Program-made: the position numbers and the translations under genes | The notes under the pieces: model-generated | Told to the model about the DNA's origin: nothing | The model's database searches: none | What the model saw: the letters and a program-made list of their open reading frames with translations, nothing else | Assembly: GCA_038496675.1 (NCBI GenBank) | Contig: CM076658.1 | Location: forward strand, 13,105,388-13,169,387 | DNA length: 64,000 bases | Origin: Rachycentron canadum | Taxonomy: Eukaryota; Chordata; Actinopteri; Carangiformes; Rachycentridae | Direction of reading: 5' to 3' | Shown here: positions 1 through 12,100 of the stretch, piece after piece | Numbering within the stretch: position 1 is the stretch's first letter | How the letters are laid out: each line of letters begins with the position of its first letter

Positions 1-3000
1 GCACTAGTAAAGGAAGAAAATCATCAGAAGTTTCTGGAAATAAAGAAAACAGCAGCCAAAGATTTAAATCTGTGCAATTAAATTTGTTCTATCTATCATC
101 ATAAAGACCGGGCATTAAAGGGAGAGAATAGAAACTAAATTAAACATAATAACCCAAATTAAGGATAGCAATTGATTCCTTAATCCTTATGAAAAGATTA
201 TTTAATATTACATTACACTGGGGGATTTGGTGCTATTTGTTTCTGCTATCTGTTATCTTTTTTAGGCTATGATGGCACACCAGCAAAGTCACCTGGATTA
301 ATCTTGTGCAAAAAGAACAGAGATGTGATGGGGTGGTTTACCTTAAAAGAATAAAAACAATATCCATCTCAAATGAGGGGTGCAAGGCAGAAGCTGTGGA
401 ACACTTCTCTCCTGGGCCATTTTATGCATCACACAAATTGAGGGCAACAGATGGGAGCTGTGGAATTATGTTCATTGAATACAGTAAATTAAAGTTACCT
501 GCTGTTTGTATAAATAGAATAACTCTCGATCGGCAGCTGCAGGGGAAACTGCAGTGATAGTTATCATGGAGTACAAGTCATGCAGACTACTGCCTCATCA
601 ATGAGCAATGAGAATCTCAACAATTGATGATGCAACACTCTGCAGAGCACCTGCAGTACTTCATCTACTGGCACAACAATGGATTTACTGTTGAGAAGCA
701 CTTCCTAAAAATGGGCCTGTGTCATAAGAGAAAGGCATGAAGCTTGTGTTAAACCATAAAATGTAATGGCTTCAGTGCCCCATGAGACCAATTTTAAAAT
801 CAATGATTAAAAAGAACAGACAGAATTGAACAGAAGCTGCTCAGTGTTGTATCAGCAGTCAGACATCACAGGAACAGGGCGCCTGTTGGAAACAGTGTTT
901 AGGACATTCAGATGAGCCTCAGTGGTATACAGTCTGCTATGAACTCTGACCTTTCCAGTGCCACAGGAAAGCTCTACAATAGCCGCCCCACACACCATTT
1001 CACAAAGTTGGTGTCCATGACATGCAAAGAGAGTCAAGCCCTGAAGGTGTTAGAGGGACACCACAGTGCAATTGGTAAAATTAAAACAAGGACAAAGTAC
1101 ATTAGAAAGCTGTGTCACGCGAGTAAACAACCCACCATCACAAAGCTATTCAAATTATATGACTGATGTATTGTAAATCCAAAATGTTCTCTGACTCACA
1201 TATTCCTTATTAAAACAAATGCTAACGTTATGAAATGCAAAATGAGAGTTTCAGTCATCTTACAAAATGTACTGTGCAGGTTTGGCATGTTAAGCAGTCA
1301 ATCAATGTTGAGCACTTAAAGGTTTTTGCTAAATACAAAAAGATAAGAATTTATTATCAGAAAGTGACAGACAAAAGGAAAACACTATTAGACTTCTAAT
1401 GACAGCATCCCAAATGCAGAGCTAATAATAATAACTAAGAGACAGCTGCAAGCAGCAATTCCATGGAGTGCATCACGTACAAAATTTCAGACAGGTACAG
1501 TAACAAGCCGTCTGCCCACTGAACAGTTTTGATCATAATTCAAGAAAGCATTGCAGAAATTTGGTCCAACTTGGTGGTCAACAATAATGATGAGGGTGTT
1601 ACTGACAAAAATGTAGAAACATTAAAACTGTTCAAACAAGTCTAACAAACTGAAAACTTCTATCTTTAAAGTCAGATATCCAGACTGTCATGCAGAATGA
1701 AAGATAGGGACTAACAATAATCATTAGATGTTTATTTGTTGCTTGGTCCACCAACGACTGTTTACTTCAGTCAGCTCTGAAGGACTTTGTAGCTTAGCTT
1801 GAAATAATAGGATGCAGGGTAACTGTGTGGCCAAGAGGTTAGATTCCCCATGTTTTTTCCTGTCATCTCTCTAATGTCCACGGTCCAATAAAGGCTTTAA
1901 ATGCTCAAAAGGAATTAAAATCCTCGTATGCATTGTGCACAGAAAATAATGAAACGCTTCAAGACTTTATGTACTGTCTTTGATGTCTGTCTAATGTAGT
2001 GGAACTTGAAGAATGTTTGATGAAAAATACAGCATCTAAGGTATCAACTCAACTCAAGACCAAACAATCCTAAACAAGTCTGGGAGACCAGATTATGATC
2101 TGGATTTGTATCTCAAAGTCATAGATCTCAACACTATTAATATTTCAGATTTTTCACCTCAGGGTCCATATAACATTTCCTGAGAAAATATGTGGAAACA
2201 ATGAAGTGAAAAAAAAATCTGGGTTAGCCCCCATTGACCAGATCTGGACATAACCTCCTTGGTGGAGGTAACAAAAAGACTCCCTGAAGTTATTCTGCCT
2301 GAGTTGTTAGCGTGTTCCCATGGCAGCACAGAGAAAGATCCTGTGGTGTTCTTCACCATTCACAATGCACAATCTGAGAGCTAATAGGCTACACTAAAGA
2401 CCAGCAGTCCAACAAGTTTTCTGAGCCTGCAGTACTGCTGGGGAGATTAAAACTGAACTCATTTTTCATGGCCATTTCTTTAGCCAAACAAACTTTAATA
2501 TCTAAAGTCTCCAACAGGCCTATGGTAGCACTGTCTTTCATACTCTAAGCAGATTGCTGAAGATCGTCCATATTTCATTGGCTGAATATCCAACAAAATT
2601 AACATAAACAACCATAAATCATATACACATAAAAAAACACACATAAACATAAATCAACTGAGCCGAGCCAGTATCAGTTTGCTCCAGGACACTTCATACA
2701 TACTAAAAGCAACTATGTACTCCACCACCATCTTCTTTAATAAGGCAAAAAAGAAAGATACGGAAGGTAGATATTCACAGTGGAAGAAAGTAGAGCCAGT
2801 ATATCAATTAATGTTAACCATAGACAGCAGATCCAGATGCACCTGTTCAAATAATGACTGATTTACCACTGCAACAGTAATTGTCTCTCAGGGGACAGCT
2901 GTCATCAGGCCAGCCATTCATTTTCATGTTATTTTCTCTATAAAGAATTCAGATTTCTTTGAGGATATTTTTTAATGTTGATGTTTTGGCAGAAGTCCTA

Positions 3001-3001
3001 C
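1..3001 (-). other. tanc1: tanc1 intron 9, incomplete (3' part off window)
   Basis: AT-rich sequence downstream of exon 9 in transcript orientation. I looked for the next NTPase exon and did not find it, so the intron continues past base 1. Small open frames here (for example 306-557 and 912-1166 on the plus strand) have no family resemblance and no supporting splice signals. No repeat or RNA gene recognised. Confidence 0.75.
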
Positions 3002-3156
3002 CTTTGCAGCCAGACGTTTGACGGCCACCTCCCTGCGCTGCTGCATCTCGGGGGTCCCCGGGCAGCTGTTGGTCCTCAGCGTGTTGTTTGCACTAGAGGG
3101 TGGGGTGGGTTGAGGCGGTTGACTAAGGGGAAGTTCTGTGCTTGGTCCCCCACCAC
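3002..3156 (-). CDS. tanc1: tanc1 coding exon 9 (residues 477-528), linker after the P-loop
   Basis: 155 nt from phase 1 to phase 0; acceptor TTTTTACCAG at 3157, donor GCAAAG|GTAGGA at 3001. The first part is a Gly/Pro/Ser-rich linker (SGGGPSTELPLSQPPQPTPP), then SCPGTPEMQQRR and a helix-prone basic end VAVKRLAAK that should continue into the VVAYHYCQAD-type strand of the NTPase in the next exon, which is off the window. The ELPLSQPP and SCPGTPEM segments resemble TANC2 in my memory, whereas AVKRLAAK resembles TANC1. The placement is secure from the conserved neighbours, phase and splice sites. This is the most 3' tanc1 exon in the window. Confidence 0.9.
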
Positions 3157-6100
3157 CTGGTAAAAACAGTAGTATGTCATATAAGGTTTTGTGAAAATGA
3201 TCATTATTGGATTTTAAAAACACACAATACCAGGTAGTTTAGACCCTATTTTGTGAAACTAATTCAATCATAGTCAAGGAAGGGGTTTTGGTGTTCATAT
3301 CGTCAGTAGATATACCTTCATTACATTTCTACATTCTGTAAGCAAATATCAAATTATACGCACAACTTGCAACTTGCAGATATAGGTCTCACATACAAAG
3401 GCTGAATGTAATTACTTTTAGGGGAGGCACTGGGACTGTTGGAGGCGATCTGTCGCATGCGGCCTCCATGGCAGCTCAGTGCCACCAGCCGAGAGATTAT
3501 GGCCGTCTTCCCATAACCCACGCTGCCCACCACTACAACGCCGTGGTTCTCTGTGGATTCGCTGGCTTTCAGGACATCCTCCAGCTGCTGAAAGAGCCAA
3601 TCTCTACCCACGAACACAGAGTCTGTGGTGATGCTGGGCACCTCAAACAGCAAGGGCTTGAGCATGATGTCCACGGGTTTATAGGGAGAAAAACGAGCTG
3701 AGGAAAAGAGAGAGGAAAACAAATGTATGACTGTAAGGATCATCTTGAGTGAGCCATGTATAGCAAAAACCTGAACACTGTGATCTTCAAAATCCTTTTT
3801 CATTGTCTGCTTTAGCTTGAATGAATGTTACTTTAAAAGCAATCTCAATGTAACTGGGCTAGAGAGAGGACTCTCTGTCCAGTCCTCTTAAGCAATCATT
3901 TAATCTCAGAACACTTGTTCACTCAGAAACTAAGCTCTCCTCTTCTCGACTAATACTTGTACCAATACAACTCCTAACAGAATTGCTGTAGCTTCTTATT
4001 TTACATATATTGCTCATATTACTGCTGATAGTTAAACTTACTGCTATTAATGCTATGACTACTTCCATACTGGGCAAATAATTACTCCTTTTGAAAATAA
4101 GCATACTTTAATGCATTTTGTTGAGTTTTTTTTTTTTGTTCTCCATCAAAAATCTTGGCTGCTTCAGTTTCCTTGAATGTACAAATGTTAGAGACTCCTC
4201 AGTTTCTGTGCCGAACTTCATAACCACCACTACATCATCACAATGGATTACTTAACTTAAATACATTTTTATCTCTGCTAGTTATTTTTATACTGTACAG
4301 TGCACTTGAAATGCTTGAAATGAATGAAAGATAATGGCTCCTTGGACAAGGAGAAATTTGATTTATTAATCTTTTTTTCTTTTTTCTTTTTTTTAAAAAA
4401 GGTGGTTGGCAGGACTCCAAAAGTTATTATGACAAAGAATCAATTACAGGTTATCAATATTTCACATTTTAGATTATGTTTGAGTGTATTTCATATTTTT
4501 TGCAAAAAATGAGAATGTTGCTTTCATTGTCATTTCATCTTAATGGCACAGAAATAGAACCACTGACTGACTATAAGGCAGTCTCATTGCCCACACTCAC
4601 ACTCAAACCACATTTCTAAAATGGTCTATTACTGTGACAATGAGTGGCAAACAGCTGTCTACGGTCTACTACTAGTAGTGATGTATCTATCTAATGTAAT
4701 CTATGTATACATGTAGAACATGAAGTCAGTCTGTACAGATATGGACCGTTCCTCAGTAATGATTTACCATCCACAGGGATATAAAATTAACATGATGCTG
4801 CTGTAACTACTTCATGCTCCAGGAGGTGTGGAAAAGGAAGTAGACATTTTCAAAAGAGGGTTAAATAGTTTGAGTATCTAATGATGTATTAAATTATTCA
4901 TGTTCTCATCAAATATTCACTCTGTGGAATTTCTTTCAGTTAGACGGAGGATTCAAAACATACAACCAAGACACGGGCGAATGAACCAAGCAATCTTTAC
5001 ATGATTGTATCCATAAAACTAAGGACAACCTAATTCTTTCACCCTGTGTTTTGACAGTACAGTATTAATAGCACTCAGTGAGGCAATGTTTACATTAAAC
5101 AATACATTAGCATTTGGAGTTTTGTTTTTGGCTCTGTGACTCAAACACATTGGATTTGAAACTTAACAGTAATTTTATGAGGTTAAATTGGTGACTTTGA
5201 GCTTTAATTTGTAGATATTTACATCAACCTTGAATCAACTGTCTATGAACTGTAGCTGTTTTAATAATTGTGAATGGTATAAAGAGCAAATTTGTTAGCA
5301 CAATGTGAGTATGAAAACCTCATACACTATTAAAGCTTAAACCTAACACTTTAAGATAATCATCATTGCCATTCATTTGAAATTTAATATTGCTGCTGAA
5401 ACAATGAAAAAGATGTCAATGTCCATATCATCATACTACTCTTTACATTATACAATCTGTAGTAACACATAATGTAATCACCTTTAGAGTCCTGAGGTGG
5501 TCTTCCTCCCGTATTGTGCCAGGGTAGGCGAATGGAAGTCCGCAGGGGGGTGTTGCGTTGTTCATCAAGAAAGCTCAGGTCTTCCAGCTTCGTGGAACTG
5601 GTCGCTGGGGACAGAGACAGAAAAGAGAGAAAGTGAAACAGATGTGTTTTGAATGTATTTGACACAACAAGAGTAAGATTTTGTGGCACATTTCACATCT
5701 CTGAGTAAAGATGAGTGAATAGGAGGCAAGCCAGTGCATGCTGACATTTGCAGCTTGCTTGAGGCAGTGAGTGCAGGAAGCAGTATTCTGTGGCAGTATC
5801 TGTAAGTCATGACAGACCTGATCCCTTTTTTCTTTGATTTGAGCTTTACACTCACAATACAGCGAGAGATTTGTCCCTACCTTATAATACAGGCCAGACC
5901 ACAGTATTTGTAAGAACAAGGCCAAAGCCAAAGAACAAGGCCAAACAATGTGAGGGGTTAGAAAACAGTATCTAAATTACTGTTAGTATTATACTTGTGT
6001 TGCAGAAAAAAAAATGCACTACAGGTTAATCCTTCAACATCTTAAAATATAAATGGACCTACAAAAAAACTTGATGTTTGATGTTACATTACAGCCAGAC

Positions 6101-9100
6101 TTGCTTTATTAAAGTCATCATTTTGCAGCAGAAGGAGGAGACTTCTTAAAGCAGAGATGTTTTCAACCCCAAATAGATGATGTGTCCCTCTGAAACTAAT
6201 ATCTGCAGATGAACTACTTGATGAGCCACAAAGCAAATCGGCTACCTATTTGAAGTATGGTCTGTAAGAATGATAAAAGATGTGCATTAGTGCAACTAGG
6301 TCTCTCGTCCAAATGCTGTTCGCTGTTCAACAATGCAATCTCCATGGTGATCCGTGCTCTCTTGGCCGTGGTGAGGAGCAAAATCAAAGCTTCTTCTTTC
6401 TACTTTATCAGCCTCAGCTGTGAAAAACTGTCACCAACATTCAACTCTTCTCTTCCCTCCCTCACTTGGTCGCTAACTTACTCTCTGGAATGTCCCACTA
6501 ATTAAAACCCATCTACTGACAACAGAGTAAAGGAGGAAACGGCCATCAATACACCGTTGACTGGAATAAAAGAAGGCCTTCATGGTTACTTTTACTGCAA
6601 TGGATGGTGTATTCACAAGAAAACAGAATACAAACAACACAGAGAAAAATCAACAAAGGCAGACACACATATTGGAAAGTTAGTCAGCGCAGAGATATAC
6701 AGCACAAACACTTGAGCAAATCTGCTCTTAAGCTAAACTGAACAGCTACTTACATCCAACAGCAGAGCCTGGAAGGACAATGGGAATTTGCAAAGCCCTC
6801 CCCTTGTCCCCGGCGTGGAATATATTTGGCTAGGCATACAGGCAAGTAGGCAGGGTGCAGACCCTCAGCTAAATCTGTGGAGAGTGCTCCCAGTGGATGA
6901 GCTCACAGAGGGCACAAAAAACGATTCCTCTGCCCCAGTGCTCCCATGCAGGCACACTGGCAGCATTCAGCTGCTGAGCTGAAGGCTTGGCTGCTCCCTC
7001 TGTAGTGCTCAGCCAGTCACAGCATCAATGCTCTCACTAAATGAATACAGAGGAGTGTCACCCTCCCTACACTCACTATGCACATTCATAAACGCCTGTC
7101 TGTGCTGCATGCTGCATGCATGCACACACACACAAAATTGATAAGCAAGTAGCAGAGGTTGAAAAGGGAGTGAATTAGAAGAAATTCAAATGGAAAGAGA
7201 TTTAGTCTGATAACAGTTTGTAATGTGCAGGTCCTGTCATATTAATCAATAATCCTGGCTAGAGTGGGGTGAGGGATAATGGAGAAGTGTATGAAAAAAG
7301 TAAGTATGTGAAACAATATAAGATATTATGGTGGGGTGCTGGGAGGCAGGGGCACAAGGGATGTGTTAACAGGAGCGGAGAGAGAGAATGGACAGAGAAT
7401 CTACTCTATGCAGTAAATTGCCACTAAAGCCCACTCCTGACATCAGTGGAGCAAAAAAAGATGCCTTTTTTTCCCCCCTTCAGATCTTTTAAAGATTCTG
7501 AAGCTAAAGCCCAACTGAACGTCATTCAACAGACGGCTCATCTTTTCCCTTAGCGGTCCAATGAGCAAAGACTGACAGTACTAGTTTGAATGCACACCCT
7601 ACATCATTCGTATCTGTGGTATTGCATCGTCCACCTTAACCATTTTTCCTTTTTGTTAAGTCATATCTTTTGTTATCCACAAATTTTTAAGGCCAGAAAT
7701 TCCCACAGCTTGGCTTCACATCCTCCCAATCCCCCTCTTCAATTCTTTTTAACTACCAGTCTCTGGATTTTCTCCTATTCTTCTACATCACTGTTCACTG
7801 ATAAAACACACATATGATACCTTGAAGTCTGCACTTGAAGTGATTTTGAAGATGCCAAAATGTGTATTCTGATGAAAATAGGATTCTTTTTTTTCCTCAG
7901 GCAGGTCTGCCCTTTGAAACCTTCTCTTCTGTATTTCCCATGACAGAACAGTGAAAAGGACTGAGTTCCTCTCCTCCAACCCCCCTGACCTCATTCCCCC
8001 ATCCCGCACATATCCCTGACTTGACTCGCTTCTCCTTTTTACCAATGGATACAATCAGTACTCTCATCACCCTCACCACTGTCTTCAAAAGGCAAGACTC
8101 CAAGAACCCATTGTAACCATTGTGTGACATTGTATGAGTAGGAATAAAAGACAGTTTTAAGAGTAAAGCTGGAAGTTCTTCGAATGCTCAATAAAATATT
8201 TGGCTGCTATAACACAGATTGAAGTCTTATTACCACTGCAATAAGTCTGAGCAATAGGGCCAAATTCTTGCTGTAATAATTACCATAGCCTAATCCCCAT
8301 CAATTAGTTACAGCACTTAAAGTCTTTAAATATCACTAAAGAGAGACAAACTGTTAAAATATATATACTTAATTACCACCATCCCATCCCTATCTGATCT
8401 GGTGAATCCCATGTTCTAAACACCTTAACATCACCTCTAGCTCCAGCCTTCCTCTGACCTGTTAAGTCAAAATCCCTTTTACTTAAGACAAATAAGTGCT
8501 ACGTGAAAATTAGGTGGCCTGCATGCAAATTTGGCTTGTTACCATGGAAACTTTAAAATTCCTCTGGCTGCAATAGACCACTTTCTTGATCAAAGGTGAA
8601 AAATTAATACGTTGACGAAAGTTTCAGTTCCTGCACACTGCCTGCACTAACTTCAGTGACAATGTTTTTTGTCATAGAGATTTGTCTCGGATTTTTCTTC
8701 TGTAAAATAATTATGAATGTGAAAAATAAATAAAAAAATAAATGATTTATTTTGGAGTTTACAATGCTGCACTTTAATTTTGAAAAATCGCCTCCCACTG
8801 TAGTATGGGCAGGAGACTTTCATTCTTGTCCTAAGATAAGCTTGGCTCAATTGCTAGGCTTGGCAGACCCTGCCCTCAGTGGGGCCAGAGCCAATTGTAA
8901 CCTTAACCATCATCTTAACCCAAACAACCTTTTGTATGGTAAAACTTGTTGGGAGTGGTGCACAGCCTAAGAGTACAAACAACCAGAGATACTTAAGACA
9001 GATCTAATTAGTAATCAAACCAAATTAGATTAGATCAAAGGAAAGGTTTGTTTATTTATCATTGTTCATTTGATACGACAATCCCAAAGAAAAACAAGAT

Positions 9101-12100
9101 CCTACAGCTAAATTTCTAATGTAAATATGCTAACATGCTCACAATAAGAATGTCAAGATGCTAATGTTGAGCAGTATAATGTTAACCAAGTTCACCATAT
9201 ATGAGTTAAGCCTGATATCTCCTAAATGGAACCAATACAAAAGGTACAGCTGAGGGTGATGGGGGTGCTGTTTTAGTAAGATAAATAAAAAATGTCACTG
9301 CATTGGGAACATTTAAGTCCATCACTGCTAAAAAACTTAACTGCACTGTCCAAGCTTAGAATCACAATAAAAAGTATATTTTCTACATGATGACAGACAG
9401 TTGGGTAAAACCTGACTTAACCTTGTGCTAAGAGCTATAGCTAGGATGAAGAGAGACGTGGGGAACTAGGATATTTATCACATAGCTGTATAGTTCCTGA
9501 ACAGCTAATGCACAGTTTTCAATAGTGAGGTGCTGTTAATCAATTTTAGATAAATGGCTCTGTTGTGGCAAAGAGCAAAGAGCTTACACTCTGACCCCGC
9601 TTGAGATTCAGCATTTGGCCAGTTCTGATCCTTTATCGAAGTGCCACCGGGCAGAATTTTACACAGCTCCTCAAAACTTAAGCAGATTGATCTCTGAAAT
9701 GATTTTTATTTTGCTCCTGCTGTGACAGAGCAGCATCAACAGCTCCCTGAAATGGACATTTTAGAAGATGTGGCTTTGACCTTTTGAGAGAGCTCAAGGA
9801 TATGAATTGGTTACATTTTCTTTTTGCTCCCTTTTTGAATCTCTGGTCTAAACTGATCAATGTCTACATGAAGGCAGAGGCAGAATTGAATTCCATAGCT
9901 ACCTGAAAACATCACAAAACACTAACAACATGCAGGCATGTCCTCAGACAGGCTGCAAAATTTTCAGCAGACAATACTGTCTTAAAAACTACCAGAGAAG
10001 ACATCAGTTTACAGGATATCGGATGAAAAAGTTACATCATACCTTCATGGTCCATTGCTACAAAGACTAGACTACAGTATTATCCAATTTAAAAAGCCAT
10101 AACTCGTCTTTGTGCAGCAAGACTGCACAAGTTTGGAAGACATAATTTTGTAATTTGAGAAAATTACTGTCTGACCTTTGCAAACATTTCTGAGTCAGAT
10201 TGTGTCTTCCTAATAAAACACAGATGTGAGATCATACCCAAACCTTACCTTGTACAATGTTTTGATAGAGAAACAACAAATCCTAGAATTTGCTTGTCAA
10301 CACTCCAGAGATTTAGGTGAGGACACAGTCTAACGAAACATCTTGGATCCATTATCTTTGGCAAAGGTATCACAGAGCGCGAGTTTGACCAGAGGAACAT
10401 GAGACTTTGGAGTACACACAAACAATGAGTGTGTACTATACCACCATGGCTCAGACCACAAAGCTTTGCTGAATAGCTTAACACTGCAGAGGTACTGTAG
10501 CACCATTCCTCAGCCACAATGACCCTAACTCAGTCTTCCCGTCTCAGTAACTCAACCACAAGCAGCTCAAGCCAAGATTTCAAAATCATGGAATTCCAGT
10601 GGCCACAATTAATACAACCCTTTGACTCTGTAAGCCTTTTTTAAAAAGCTTAACTTGACTGACTTAAAAATAGAATTCTTATTACCTCTTATTCTTATTA
10701 AGTAAATGAGAAGTAAGGGTGGCAGAGAGTGCAAGACACAAGGTGGGAAATTTTGCTCAAACTGTGTTTTCATAGAGTAAAAATCTGACATTTTAAAGTG
10801 TCAATTTGAACAAAAGGTTAGTGTTGTTAATGTGCTGATCGGGCACTTGATGAAAAGACCTCACTGGCAAAATCCAACATGCCATCAATTGCAAGATTTG
10901 TCTTTATATTCTGAAATGCTGGATGGCAAAAAACAATAACAAAACCAGAGTCGTGGAACAAACTGCATCCCTGCTTATTGCCACCGCTGACACTGACATG
11001 TGAGGGCAACACTATTGATATTAAACACCATCATTGTGAAATGTAGGGTGAAATGGAAAAACAATTCACATTTTGTATCTTATCTCCCACTTTCTCAGTT
11101 ATTCTTTTGTCAAATTTTCACCTTATCAGATTTCATTTATTTGGTGGTAATACAATGGTAACTGATAGTTATTGAGTTGAAATGATTAATAATATTGTAC
11201 CACACTGAAAAGATACAATGTCTGAAACTAAACGACAGCATCTTTAAGACATCAATTTATGAGCAAAAAATGTTAGCAGAGAGCTGTCCCAGTAGGCTTT
11301 TAATACTGAGCTGTAGAAAAGAGGACTGCATTGCACTATCATGAATACAGAGAGAGCAAGTGAAAGATTTTCCCAGAGAGGCTTTTTAGAAACACAAAGA
11401 AGCCAAGGAAAAAAATCCATTTACATTTCTTTCAGGCACACAGCCCTTACATGAGGTCAGCTATGACCTTTAAGACGGGGTATACTTTCCTGTGAAATCG
11501 ATGATAAACATCTGTAATGCCTATTAGGGTTGCCGCTGTGACAACTTTTTAAAGGATGCTTGATAGGATACAGTAGAAAATGCTTCCTATGAAGAATGGA
11601 AGTCTATCGTAAAATTACAATTACAAACTGCTCCTTAAGAGGCATCTGAATTTCAGCCATGTCTGCTGTGACAGGTGGTGTGTGCCAACATTTGTGTAAA
11701 TGCCACAGCGCATGCAGTTCCCACTGCAATTCAAGGAGAAGCTAGCCACAGTGAGTGTGTGCGTATGTGTGTGTGTGTTCACCAAGGCAGTGCAAATGAC
11801 ACTTATATGCTGACATTCCCTCCACATGCATAGTTTACATACTAGAGGAGAAGCTATACACTATTTGATTGGCATTAGACAAATGGACAAAATCCACTTC
11901 GCTCCAACTTCATACCATTCTCTTAACTCTCTGTTGTAGTTATTTTGATGGTCCAATGCTGAGTCAATTGATAAAAGAACAGTAGAGTGTTTATTTAGGT
12001 GGCTGAAATCATAATGCATGCGGTTTGGCTGGTGCTCTAACAATGAAACAGTAAAGTTTTGTTACTGCCCATTTTCAAAATAGTTCTCTTTGAAAAGTGT

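Noticed and set aside
3002..3697. Assignment of the gene as tanc2 because of ELPLSQPP and SCPGTPEM
   Set aside because: Exons 2-8 carry the TANC1 forms (KYVESPRVP, RTSIRLPWHNT, SSTLESKDSGII followed by ATITSSSENDDRSG), so TANC1 is the better overall fit.
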